Below, in pieces: positions 12,831 through 24,222 of a DNA stretch of 64,000 nt. Under the pieces are notes generated by a model. The model worked only from the letters and a program-made list of their open reading frames with translations, ran no database searches and was not told the DNA's origin. The position numbers and the translations under genes were made by a program. Location: the NCBI RefSeq assembly GCF_038502225.1, contig NC_091298.1:40822282-40886281 (forward strand). The letters are read 5' to 3'. This stretch comes from Cherax quadricarinatus (taxonomy: Eukaryota > Arthropoda > Malacostraca > Decapoda > Parastacidae). Every line of letters starts with the position of its first letter. Position 1 is the stretch's first letter.

Positions 12831-15510
12831 TTTCACTCTTAACCCAGAATAATCCAAAAAATTTCACATTTTTTTCGTTAATACCCACAAAAATCCACAA
12901 TTTCTTTACAAAATACAACACAAGTCTAGACATTTTTCTCGTTTTAACTATTTCATCTCAGGTCACTCCCCACGAAGTAACCTTCTCTCTCTCCTCCTCC
13001 CCACCCTCCCGAACCCTCACACTCCAACCAACACCTCACAATTTTCACTCATAACCCCCAATTTTTTCTCGTTTTAACTATTTCATCAGAAAGTCACCAC
13101 AACACTTATAACCACTTTTCGATAAATTCACAAGTCACAATTTTACATATTACGAAGTTAATACGCACACACATCTCACTTTACTTTGAACACCTTCAAA
13201 ACACTCTCATAAATCATTTGAATGCTCACAAAAATACCTTTGAACATTTCCAAACAACACTGAAACACTTCCAAAATATCATTTTGAATACTCCCAAATA
13301 AGATTTGACAGCTCTAATTTATCTGCACTTACACATTTCATTAAATTACAACTCATCCCCCCAAACTCCTCCCTCAGTCTCCAGACTTCACAACATTATC
13401 ACAAAAACTAACTCAAACACTTTACTTTGAACATCACCAAAAAACACCATCAATTACCTTTAAATACTCCAAAAACATCATTCGAACGCCCCCAAAATCA
13501 CCTCTGAATACTCCCAGAACACCTTCATAAGTACTCTTGCACATCATTTGAACACCTTCAAAAACGCCTTTGAATAACCTCAAAACATCATTTGAGTACT
13601 CCCAAATACACCACTGAATACTACTAAAACACTACTGAATACACTCAAAAACACCACCAAAATCACCATAAACTAAGATCAACACCCACATCCCACAACA
13701 CCCACAACCCACAACACCCACATCCCCCATCACCCACAACCCACATCACACACACCTCACAATTTTTTCTCGTTTTAACTAATTTCATCAGAAAGTCACA
13801 ACAACCCACAACTTATAATCACTTTTCAACAACTCTAGTTCGACAACAACACCCACAACACACAACACCCACAACCCACAACACCCACACCCCACAATTT
13901 TTTTCTCGTTTTAACTAATTTCATCAGAAAAAGTCACAACAACAACCCACTTATAACATCTTTTTCGGTATCTCTAGTTCGACAACAACACCCACAATCC
14001 ACAACACCCACATCCCACAACACCCACATCCCAACACACACAACCCACATTACCCACACCCCACAATTTTTTTCTTCTTTTAACTAATTTCATCAGAAAG
14101 TCACAACAACAACAACCCACAACTCATAATCACACCTTTGAATAACCTCAAAACACCATTTGAGCACTCCCAAATACACCACTGAATACTACTAAAACAC
14201 CACTGAATACACTCAAAAACACCACCAAAATCACCATAAACTAAGATCAACACCCACATCCCACAACACAGACAACCCACAACACCCACATCCCACATCA
14301 CCCACAACCCACATCACCAACAACCCACAATTATTTTCTCGTTTTAACTAATTTCATCAGAAAGTCACAACAACCCACAACTTATAATCACTTTTCAACA
14401 ACTCTAGTTCGACAACAACACCCACAACACACAACACCCACAACACCCACAACCCACAACACCCACACCCCACAATTTTTTTCTCGTTTTAACTAATTTC
14501 ATCAGAAAGTCACAACAACAACAACCCACACCTTATAATCACACCTTTGAATAACCTCAAAACACCATTTGAGTACTCCCAAATACACCACTGAATACTA
14601 CTAAAACACCACTGAATACACTCAAAAACACCACCAAAATCACCATAAACTAAGATCAACACCCACATCCCACAACACCCACAACCCACAACACCCACAT
14701 CCCACATCACCCACAACCCACATCACCAACAACCCACAATTTTTTCTCGTTTTAACTAATTTCATCAGAAAGTCACAACAACCCACAACTTATAATCACT
14801 TTTCAACAACACTAGTTCGAAAACAACACCCACAACACACAACACCCACAGCACCCACAACCCACAACACCCACAACACCCACAACCCACAACCCACAAT
14901 TTTTTTCTCGTTTTAACTAATTTCATCAGAAAAAGTCACATCAACAACCCACAACTTATAACCACTTTTTCGACATCACTAGTTCGACAACAACACGCAC
15001 AACCACCAACACACCACAACCCACAATTTTTTCTCGTTTTAACTAATTTCATCAGAAAAGTCACAAAAACAACCCACTTATATCATCTTTTTTGGTATCT
15101 CTAGTTTGACTACATAACCCACAACCCTCATCAATTACGAATTTATTCACAATTTTTTTCCCCTTCTTTTTACTGAATCTTAAATGTAATACACATTCCT
15201 CTTTACATTACTAAAATTCTAATAAAATCCTCTCCATGCCCATCTCCTTATATCCACATAAATTGATATTATACTCGCATCAACTAATCTCACTACCCAA
15301 CTATTGCGACATGTTTCAACACCCTCCATTCTTTTCCAATATATCATAACTTTTCAATACTATAATTTCTTTTTAAAATATTCACACATTACCTTTATTT
15401 TCAGTAAAATCTCCCCATATTTCATTAAATTTCTAATACAACCCTCCCCATACCCCTCTCCATCTCACATCCACTCACCCATCTCCCAACACACCTCTTC
15501 TGAACAGTAC
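12831..15510. repeat. A/C-rich complex satellite
   Basis: Built from shuffled modules. One begins TTTTTTCTCGTTTTAACTAA and recurs at about 13065, 13765, 13900, 14070, 14335, 14475, 14740, 14900 and 15025. Another contains CCTTTGAATAACCTCAAAAC at 13567, 14135 and 14544; the last two lie in a 409-bp direct duplication (14101-14509 and 14510-14918). CAACACCCACA runs link them. Part of 13190-13400 matches 19180-19400. No coding sequence; the 68-codon minus-strand frames are copies of the same repeat. Confidence 0.8.
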
Positions 15511-15756
15511 TTAACCTAACCTAACCTAACCTAACCTAACTTAACCTAACCTAACCTAACTTAACCTAACCTATCCTAACCTAACCTAGCCTAACCTAAC
15601 CTAACCTAACCTACCCTAACCGAACCTATCCTAACCTAGCCTAACCTAACCGAACCTAACCTAACCGAACCTATCCTAACCCAACCTAACCTAACCTAAC
15701 CTAACCGAACCTAACCTAACCTAGCCTAACCTAACCAAACCTAACCTAACCTAACT
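15511..15756. repeat. Telomere-type (CCTAA)n array 1
   Basis: About 49 units of the pentamer CCTAA, complement of the arthropod telomeric TTAGG, with scattered variants (CCGAA, CTTAA, CCTAT, CCTAG). The degeneracy shows an old interstitial tract, not an active telomere. Orientation is that of a left chromosome end. Confidence 0.93.
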
Positions 15757-15809
15757 CAAATACACTAAAATCACTGTAACCATGATATTCACAAAACTCT
15801 ATGACCACC

Positions 15810-15855
<46 letters not shown>

Positions 15856-16513
15856 CATTAACACAAAAACTAACTCAGACACTTATGACATGAGACATTA
15901 CCATATCTAACACACTGATTAACTTTGAACCAACTCTGAACACAACTGATCTTCTTCAAAAAATACTCTGCACATCATTTGAACACCTTCAAAAAACATC
16001 ATCAAACACCTCCGAATACTCCCAAAACACTACTGATTACTACCAAATCACCGTCAAAATCACCAGAAACTAAATTTAACATCACCATCCAACATCTTTT
16101 TTATAGAAATCCCCTCAAATCACTATAACCAAGAACTCCCTCCCCATTTGGCGCATAAAAAAAAGCATGAACACAAACCTAATACGCAAACACTTAGTAC
16201 ATGATCACCATCAACTGAAAACATATCTTGTACACACACACATAATCTAAGACAACCACCAACTACAATCACCCATATTCACTTACCTCAAAAATCACTA
16301 ATATCACAGAAAACACTCATTTTTATAAACATTTCACACACACAAAAAAAATCATATTTGACAATATCTAAGTGCACTCACCTCACTACCACCAACACAC
16401 GATGTCACACCTCACAGGACCGACGAGCTCACCTCCAGTGACGTCACACTCCCATTGTGTTACTTGGTGGTTGGTAACATCACACCCAACCCACCTTGTT
16501 TCAACCTGTTGTA
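15757..16513 (+). repeat. Subtelomere-like satellite, copy A
   Basis: Starts with CTCAAATACACTAAAATCAC, passes a (CA)n run at 15812-15853, and continues with a segment that matches 19385-20045 on the plus strand and 20880-21540 on the minus strand. It stops at GTTGTACCCTAC where array 2 begins. Contains TGACGTCA at 16439-16446. Confidence 0.85.
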
Positions 16514-16676
16514 CCCTACCTAACTTAACCTAACCTATCCTAACCTAACCTAACCTAACCTAACCTAACCGAACCTATCCTAACCTAGCCTAACCTAACC
16601 TAACCTAACCTAACCGAACCTATCCTAACCCAACCTAACCTAACCTAACCTAACCTAACCTAACCTAACCTAACTC
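16514..16676. repeat. Telomere-type (CCTAA)n array 2
   Basis: About 32 degenerate CCTAA units in the same orientation as array 1, followed by the same CTCAAATACACTAAAATCAC junction sequence as array 1. Confidence 0.93.
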
Positions 16677-16730
16677 AAATACACTAAAATCACTGTAACC
16701 ATGATGTTCACAAAACTCTATGACCACCTA

Positions 16731-16761
<31 letters not shown>

Positions 16762-16771
16762 CACGCACACA

Positions 16772-16802
<31 letters not shown>

Positions 16803-16830
16803 CTCACTTTACTTTGAACACCTTCAAAAC
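16677..16830. repeat. Array-2 flank with (CA)n
   Basis: Repeats the flank found after array 1, then a (CA)n run at about 16730-16802 with a few CG interruptions, then a piece of the A/C-rich satellite (ACTTTGAACACCTTCAAAAC). Confidence 0.85.
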
Positions 16831-16844
16831 ACTCTCATACATCA
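16831..16844. repeat. Left 14-bp flanking direct repeat of SINE array
   Basis: ACTCTCATACATCA, identical to 19101-19114 on the far side of the array. A related unfilled sequence (ACTCTCATAAATCATTTG) occurs at about 13205 and 19196, so this looks like a target-site duplication. Confidence 0.8.
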
Positions 16845-19100
16845 CTTAAGAAATCGTAATGACACGATTGCAAATAAACCATACCCCCGGCCGGGATTGA
16901 ACCCGCGGTCATAGAGTCTCAAAACTCCAGCCCGTCGCGCTAACCACTAGACCAGCTAGCCACAATAAGATTCATCCAACTAGGTATATTTCTACACCAT
17001 AGGAAGGTTAGCACAGGCACCTCTGTGACCACAAATGCAAGTTTTTACAGACGAATCTCCAGCTAGCGTGGCCGTGACGAACTCTAGCTCAAGTCCCTTC
17101 ACTGCCGTCAACATGACTTAAGAAATCGTAATGACACGATTGCAAATAAACCATACCCCCGGCCGGGATTGAACCCGCGGTCATAGAGTCTCAAAACTCC
17201 AGCCCGTCGCGCTAACCACTAGACCAGCTAGCCACAATAAGATTCATCCAACTAGGTATATTTCTACACCATAGGAAGGTTAGCACAGGCACCTCTGTGA
17301 CCACAAATGCAAGTTTTTACAGACGAATCTCCAGCTAGCGTGGCCGTGACGAACTCTAGCTCAAGTCCCTTCACTGCCGTCAACATGACTTAAGAAATCG
17401 TAATGACACGATTGCAAATAAACCATACCCCCGGCCGGGATTGAACCCGCGGTCATAGAGTCTCAAAACTCCAGCCCGTCGCGCTAACCACTAGACCAGC
17501 TAGCCACAATAAGATTCATCCAACTAGGTATATTTCTACACCATAGGAAGGTTAGCACAGGCACCTCTGTGACCACAAATGCATTTGTGGTCGAGGTGCC
17601 TGTGCTAACCTTCCTATGGTGTAGAAATATACCTAGTTGGATGAATCTTATTGTGGCTAGCTGGTCTAGTGGTTAGCGCGACGGGATGGAGTTTTGAGAC
17701 TCTATGACCGCGGGTTCAATCCCGGCCGGGGGTATGGTTTATTTGCAATCGTGTCATTACGATTTCTTAAGTCATGTTGACGGCAGTGAAGGGACTTGAG
17801 CTAGAGTTCGTCACGGCCACGCTAGCTGGAGATTCGTCTGTAAAAACTTGCATTTGTGGTCACAGAGGTGCCTGTGCTAACCTTCCTATGGTGTAGAAAT
17901 ATACCTAGTTGGATGAATCTTATTGTGGCTAGCTGGTCTAGTGGTTAGCGCGACGGGCTGGAGTTTTGAGACTCTATGACCGCGGGTTCAATCCCGGCCG
18001 GGGGTATGGTTTATTTGCAATCGTGTCATTACGATTTCTTAAGTCATGTTGACGGCAGTGAAGGGACTTGAGCTAGAGTTCGTCACGGCCACGCTAGCTG
18101 GAGATTCGTCTGTAAAAACTTGCATTTGTGGTCACAGAGGTGCCTGTGCTAACCTTCCTATGGTGTAGAAATATACCTAGTTGGATGAATATTATTGTGG
18201 CTAGCTGGTCTAGTGGTTAGCGCGACGGGCTGGAGTTTTGAGACTCTATGACCCCGGGTTCAATCCCGGCCGGGGGTATGGTTTATTTGCAATCGTGTCA
18301 TTACGATTTCTTAAGTCATGTTGACGGCAGTGAAGGGACTTGAGCTAGAGTTCGTCACGGCCACGCTAGCTGGAGATTCGTCTGTAAAAACTTGCATTTG
18401 TGGTCACAGAGGTGCCTGTGCTAACCTTCCTATGGTGTAGAAATATACCTAGTTGGATGAATCTTATTGTGGCTAGCTGGTCTAGTGGTTAGCGCGACGG
18501 GCTGGAGTTTTGAGACTCTATGACCGCGGGTTCAATCCCGGCCGGGGGTATGGTTTATTTGCAATCGTGTCATTACGATTTCTTAAGTCATGTTGACGGC
18601 AGTGAAGGGACTTGAGCTAGAGTTCGTCACGGCCACGCTAGCTGGAGATTCGTCTGTAAAAACTTGCATTTGTGGTCACAGAGGTGCCTGTGCTAACCTT
18701 CCTATGGTGTAGAAATATACCTAGTTGGATGAATCTTATTGTGGCTAGCTGGTCTAGTGGTTAGCGCGACGGGCTGGAGTTTTGAGACTCTATGACCGCG
18801 GGTTCAATCCCGGCCGGGGGTATGGTTTATTTGCAATCGTGTCATTACGATTTCTTAAGTCATGTTGACGGCAGTGAAGGGACTTGAGCTAGAGTTCGTC
18901 ACGGCCACGCTAGCTGGAGATTCGTCTGTAAAAACTTGCATTTGTGGTCACAGAGGTGCCTGTGCTAACCTTCCTATGGTGTAGAAATATACCTAGTTGG
19001 ATGAATCTTATTGTGGCTAGCTGGTCTAGTGGTTAGCGCGACGGGGTGGAGTTTTGAGACTCTATGACCGCGGGTTCAATCCCGGCCGGGGGTATGGTTT
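16845..19100. mobile_element. Palindromic array of nine tRNA-derived SINE units
   Basis: The unit is exactly 272 bp. Two full units and one shorter unit run in minus orientation (starts 16845, 17117, 17389). At 17571-17592 a 22-bp perfect palindrome reverses direction, and six plus-oriented tRNA-like heads follow at 17653, 17925, 18197, 18469, 18741 and 19013. Each head shows an A-box-like TGGTCTAGTGGTTAGCG and a B-box GGGTTCAATCCCGGCC. Acceptor-stem pairing is absent, so these are SINE heads and not tRNA genes. Units are nearly identical, pointing to recent tandem amplification. The array is bracketed by 14-bp direct repeats. Confidence 0.88.
17571..17592. repeat. Perfect palindrome at SINE array inversion point
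   Basis: A 22-bp self-complementary sequence centred on ATGCAT. Beyond it the arms continue as inverted copies with a 3-bp gap (GTGACC left, GGTCGAGG right). Confidence 0.92.
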
Positions 19101-19114
19101 ACTCTCATACATCA
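19101..19114. repeat. Right 14-bp flanking direct repeat of SINE array
   Basis: ACTCTCATACATCA follows GGGGGTATGGTTT, the truncated last SINE unit, and is followed by satellite sequence (TTTGAGACC) as expected for a filled target site. Confidence 0.8.
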
Positions 19115-19387
19115 TTTGAGACCACCTTTTCTCAATATCTCTCATCCACAACCTTTATCATCTCACTACAGAACAACCCCAAGATTACATCGAACACTCT
19201 CATAAATCATTTGAATACTCACATAAACACCTTTGAACATTTCCAAACAACACTGAAGCACTTCCAAAATATCATTTTGATTACTCCCAAATAAGATTTA
19301 TCATCTCTAATTTATCTACACTTACACATTTCATTAACTAAAATTACAAGACATCCACCATACTACTCCCTCACTCTCCAGACTTTA
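19115..19387. repeat. A/C-rich satellite segment
   Basis: Matches about 13200-13400 (ACTCTCATAAATCATTTGAA, then CCAAACAACACTGAAGCAC and similar), so the complex satellite continues after the SINE array. Confidence 0.75.
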
Positions 19388-20446
19388 CAACATTAACACA
19401 AAAACTAACTCAGACACTTATGACATGAGACATTACCATATCTAACACACTGACTAACTTTGAACCAACTCTGAACACCACTGATCTTCAAAAAATACTC
19501 TGCACATCATTTGAACACCTTCAAAAAACACCATCAAACACCTCCGAATACTCCCAAAACACTACTGATTACTACCAAATCACCGTCAAAATCACCAGAA
19601 ACTAAGTTTAACATCACCATCCAACATTTTTTTTATAGAAATCCCCTCAAATCACTATAACCAAGAACTCCCTCCCCATTTGGCGCATAAAAAAAAGCAT
19701 GAACACAAACCTAATACGCAAACACTTAGTACATGATCACCATCAACTGAAAACATATCTTTTACACACACATAATCTAAGACAACCACCAACTACAATC
19801 ACCCATGTTCACTTACCTCAAAAATCACTAATATCACAGAAAACACTCATTTTTATAAACATTTCACACACAAAAAAATCATATTTGACAATATCTAAGC
19901 GCACTCACCTCACTACCACCAACACACGATGTCACACCTCACAGGACCGACGAGCTCACCTCCAGTGACGTCACACTTCCATTGTGTTACTTGGTGGTTG
20001 GTAACATCACACCCAACCCACCTTGTTTCAACCTGTTGTACCCTACATTATCTAAGAACACTATATCCAAGACGATTACCAGATTGTATGGCCCCACCAC
20101 CAAGATCACAGAAAACACACATTTTTTATAATTATTCACACAAAAATCACGATCACCAATTCCATATCACCCACATCTTATACATTTCAATCACAAATTT
20201 AAGACATGAGACAAACACACCAAATCTAAGACATTCACCTCCAACTAAGACATACACATCTTAATTAAGACATACACCAAAAACCTATACTTGACATATT
20301 GCGGTATGAATATTCATACCACATTTATGTTGCATGTCACATTTCCTCATCCACATCATCCCTAAAACATCCTTCCTTATTCATTCCGTATATCTCCTAG
20401 AGTTGTTTTATCCCCGACGGGCACATCATGACATTAGGAGCCAGAG
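19388..20446 (+). repeat. Left arm of 1.06-kb palindrome (copy B)
   Basis: Reverse complement of 20479-21537 with high identity and almost no net indels: position p pairs with 40925 minus p along the whole arm. Also a longer version of copy A. It includes TGACGTCA at 19966 and a small inverted element GGTATGAATATTCATACC near 20305. The 111-codon and 89-codon frames are mirrored in the other arm but lack any recognised domain. Confidence 0.9.
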
Positions 20447-20478
20447 TGTAGTAGGTGGTGTTGGAGTGGTGATGGTTG
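20447..20478. other. Palindrome centre, 32-bp spacer
   Basis: The unpaired centre lies between GGAGCCAGAG (20437-20446) and CTCTGGCTCC (20479-20488). It contains TGTAGTAGGTGGTGTTGG and TGGTGATGG. Confidence 0.9.
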
Positions 20479-21534
20479 CTCTGGCTCCTACGTCGTGATG
20501 GGCCCGTCGGGGTTAAAACAACTCTAGGAGATATACGGAATGAATAAGGAAGGATGTTTTAGGGATGATGTGGATGAGGAAATGTGATATGCAACATAAA
20601 TGCGGTATGAATATTCATACCGCAATATGTCAAGTATAGGTTTTTGGTGTATGTCTTAGTTAAGATGTGTATGTCTTACTTGGAGGTGAATGTCTTAGAT
20701 TTGGTGTGTATGTCTCATGTCTTAAATTTGTGATTGAAATGTACAAGATGTGGGTGATATTGAATTGGTGATCGTGATTTTTGTGTGAATAATTATAAAA
20801 AATGGGTGTTTTCTGTGATCTTGGTGGTGGGGTCATAAAATCTGGTAATCGTCTTGGATATAGTGTTCTTAGATAATGTAGGGTACAACAGGTTGAAACA
20901 AGGTGGGTTGGGTGTGATGTTACCAACCACCAAGTAACACAATGGGAGTGTGACGTCACTGGAGGTGAGCTCGTCGGTCCTGTGAGGTGTGACATCGTGT
21001 GTTGGTGGTAGTGAGGTGAGTGCGCTTAGATATTGTCAAATATGATTTTTTTTTTGGTGAAATGTTTATAAAAATGAGTGTTTTCTGTGATATTAGTGAT
21101 TTTTGAGGTAAGTGAACATGGGTGATTGTAGTTGGTGGTTGTCTTAGAGTATGTGTGTGTACAAGATATGTTTTCAGTTGATGGTGATCATGTACTAAGT
21201 GTTTGCGTATTAGGTTTGTGTTCATGCTTTTTTTTTATGCGCCAAATGGGGAGGGAGTTCTTGGTTATAGTGATTTGAGGGGATTTCTATAAAAAAGATG
21301 TTGGATGGTGATGTTAAACTTAGTTTCTGGTGATTTTGACGGAGATTTGGTAGTAATCAGTAGTGTTTTGGGAGTATTCGGAGGTGTTTGATGGTGTTTT
21401 TTGAAGGTGTTCAAATGATGTGCAGAGTATTTTTTGAAGATCAGTGGTGTTCAGAGTTGGTTCAAAGTTAGTCAGTGTGTTAGATATGGTAATGTCTCAT
21501 GTCATAAGTGTCTGAGTTAGTTTTTGTGTTAATG

Positions 21535-21537
<3 letters not shown>
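20479..21537 (-). repeat. Right arm of 1.06-kb palindrome (copy C)
   Basis: Inverted copy of the left arm. The mirrored match ends at GTTAATGTTGTGTG where a (TG)n run starts. After it comes the inverted version of the flank found beside telomeric arrays 1 and 2. Confidence 0.9.
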
Positions 21538-21584
<47 letters not shown>

Positions 21585-21638
21585 GGTGATCATAGAGTTT
21601 TGTGAATATCATGGTTACAGTGATTTTAGTGTATTTGA
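21538..21638. repeat. (TG)n and inverted array flank
   Basis: (TG)n to about 21581, then the reverse complement of the 55-bp segment found after both CCTAA arrays (GTGATTTTAGTGTATTTGAG). Confidence 0.88.
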
Positions 21639-21850
21639 GTTAGGTTAGGTTAGGTTAGGTTCGGTTAGGTTAGGTTAAGTTAGGTTAGGTTAGGTTAGGT
21701 TATGTTGGGTTGGGTTTGGTTGGGTTGGGTTGGGATAGGTTCGGTTAGGTTAGGTTAGGTTAGGCTAGGTTAGGATAGGTTCGGTTAGGTTAGGTTAGGT
21801 TAGGTTAGGTTAGGTTAGGCTAGGTTAGGTTAGGTTAGGTTAGGTTAGGT
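21639..21850. repeat. Telomere-type (TTAGG)n array 3
   Basis: About 42 degenerate TTAGG units on the plus strand, opposite in orientation to arrays 1 and 2. It has a GGTTGGG-rich patch at about 21705-21740. It joins directly to a truncated LINE at 21851. Confidence 0.93.
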
Positions 21851-22280
21851 CATGATCCCGTCAGTTCCAGCTGCTTTACCCCCTTTCATTATACGTAATG
21901 CCTCACGCACCTCCCCCACACTCACATCCTGTTCTTCTTCACTCCTAAAAGATGGTATACCTCCCTGATCAGAGCATGAAATTACCGCTTCCCTTTCTTC
22001 ATCGACATTTAAAAGTTCCTCAAAATATTCTCCCCATCTACCAACCACTCCAACACTATATCCCCCCTGCTTTTAACATTTCTGTCATGATCCCGTCAGT
22101 TCCAGCTGCTTTACCCCCTTTCATTATACGTAATGCCTCACGCACCTCCCCCACACTCACATCCTGTTCTTCTTCACTCCTAAAAGATGGTATACCTCCC
22201 TGGTCAGAGCATGAAATTACCGCTTCCCTTTCTTCATCGACATTTAAAAGTTCCTCAAAATATTCTCCCCATCTACCCAA
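21851..22280. repeat. 235-bp tandem duplication within the LINE
   Basis: The segment starting CATGATCCCGTCAGTTCCAG occurs at 21851 and again at 22086. The copies run in parallel for about 190 bp with one obvious difference (CTGATCAG versus CTGGTCAG). The outer copy abuts TTAGG repeats. Confidence 0.9.
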
Positions 22281-23560
22281 AACCTCTATCTCCCCATCTA
22301 CTAATTCCCCTACTCTGTATTTATCTGACAAATCCATACGTTCCCTAGGCTTTCTTAACTTGTTTAACTCACTCCAATTTTTTTTCTTATTTTCATTAAA
22401 TTTTCTTGACAGTGCCTCTCCTACTTTATCATCTGCTCTCCTTTTGCACTCTCTCACCACTCTCTTTACCTTTCTTTTACTCTCCATATACTCTACTCTT
22501 CTTATAACACTTCTGCTTTGTAAAAGCCTCTCATAAGCTAACTTTTTCTCTTTTATCACACCCTTTACTTCATCATTCCACCAATCACTCCTCTTTCCTC
22601 CTGACCCCACTCTCCTATAACCACAAACTTCTGCCCCACATTCTAATACTGCATTTTTAAAACCATTCCAACCCTCTTCAACCCCCCCCACTACTCATAC
22701 CTGCACCAGCCCACCTTTCTGCCAATAGTTGCTTATATCTCACTTGAACTTCCTCCTCCCTTAGTTTATACACTTTCACCTCCCTCTTACTTGTTGTTGC
22801 CATTTTCCTCTTTTCCCACCTACCTCTTACTCTAACTGTAGCTACAACTAAATAATGATCCGATATATCAGTTACCCCTCTATAAACGTGTACATCCTGG
22901 AGCCTACCCATCAACTTTTTATCCACCAATACATAATCTAACAAACTACTTTCATTACTTGCTATGTCATACCTTGTATATTTATTTATCTTCTTCTTCA
23001 TAAAATATGTATTACTTATTACCAAACCTCTCTCTACACATAGCTCAATTAAAAGCTCTCCATTTTCATTTACCCCTGGCACCCCAAATTTACCTACTAC
23101 TCCCTACACAACATTTTTGCCCACTTTAGCATTGAAATCCCCAACCACCATTACTCTCACACTTGGTTCAAAACTACCCACGCATTCACTCAACATTTCC
23201 CAAAATCTCTCTCTCTCCTCTACACTTCTCTCTTCTCCAGGTGCATATACGCTTACTGTAACAAACTTTTCACATCCAACCTTTATTTTACTCTATATAA
23301 TCCTTGAAATAATACATTTATAGTCCCTCTTTTCCTGCCATAAGTTATCCTTCAACATTATCGCTACTCCTTCTTTAGCTCTAACTCTATTTGAAACCCA
23401 TGACCTAATCCCATTTATTCCTCTCCACTGAAACTCTCCCACCCCCTTCAGCTTTGTTTCACTTAAAGCCAGGACATCCAGCTTCTTCTCATTCATAACA
23501 TCCACAATCATCTCTTTCTTATTATTCGCACAACATCCACGCATATTCGGACTTCCCACT
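22056..23560 (-). pseudogene. LINE endonuclease plus start of reverse transcriptase
   Basis: Endonuclease pieces are NMRGC, LDVLALSETKLKG, GDFNAKVG and ISDHYLVVA, the standard APE-endonuclease motif series. The linker KRSDWWNDEVK and GRWGEYFEELLN lead to KAAGTDGI of the reverse transcriptase. Lesions visible are an in-frame TAG near 23290, another near 23106, and a frame change near 22685 in a run of C bases. With so few lesions this copy is younger than the Jockey/CR1-like relic. The palm motifs (FADD) are absent because the 3' part is missing. Confidence 0.78.
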
Positions 23561-23985
23561 TTTACAATTTTCTTCTACTTATTCTTTTTAGTAATCTTTA
23601 CAGGAAAAGGGGTTACTAGCCCATTTTTCCCGGCATTTTAGTTGACTTTTACAACAAACATGGCTTACGGAGGAAAGATTCTTATTCCACTTCCCCATGG
23701 ATATAAAAGGAAAAGTAATAAGACCAAGAACTATTAAGATAAAATCAAAGAAAACTCAGATGAGTGTGTATAAATAAACGTGTACATGTATGTTTAGTGT
23801 GACCTAAGTGTAAGTAGAAGTAGCAAGACATACCTGTAATCTTGCATATTTATGATACAGACAAAAGACACCAGCAATCCTACCATCATGTAAAACAATT
23901 ACAGGCTTTCGTTTCACACTCACTTGGCAGGACGGTAGTACCTCCCTGGGTGGTTGCTGTCTACCAACCTACTACCTAGAATTAT

Positions 23986-24075
23986 TATTATTATCACCAG
24001 TATTATTGGTTTTTTCATCATCATCATCATCATCATCTTCTTCTTCTTCTTCTTCTTCTTCTTCTTCTTCTTCTT

Positions 24076-24106
<31 letters not shown>

Positions 24107-24167
24107 TTCTTATTCATCTTTTTCTTATTATTATTATAATTATTATTATTAATATTATTATTATTAC

Positions 24168-24219
<52 letters not shown>

Positions 24220-24222
24220 GCT
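23986..24222. repeat. Compound (ATT)n-(CAT)n-(TTC)n-(ATT)n microsatellite
   Basis: Runs of ATT, CAT, about 27 TTC units (about 24036-24118), then ATT again. The TTC/GAA tract is a pure purine/pyrimidine mirror repeat. Confidence 0.95.

Larger units (their letters stand above)
21851..23985 (-). mobile_element. RTE-like LINE, 3'-truncated
   Basis: Same family as the copy at 1-2636. Read on the minus strand it has an apparent 5' leader (about 23985-23560), a complete-length endonuclease region, the basic linker and only the beginning of the reverse transcriptase, ending at 21851 against telomeric repeats. Losing the 3' end while keeping the 5' end is the reverse of normal LINE truncation, so a later break or rearrangement is likely. 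A 235-bp segment at the cut end is tandemly duplicated. Confidence 0.82.

Noticed and set aside
15511..15756. Active chromosome end
   Set aside because: The array is degenerate and has non-telomeric DNA on both sides in this window, so it is interstitial.
16845..19100. Cluster of functional tRNA genes
   Set aside because: A- and B-boxes are present but the acceptor arms do not pair and the 272-bp spacing includes a SINE body; these are SINE heads.
19699..21225. Mirrored 89-codon and 111-codon frames in the palindrome arms as a duplicated gene
   Set aside because: Their likeness simply follows from the inverted repeat; they lie in A/C-rich satellite and show no domain.
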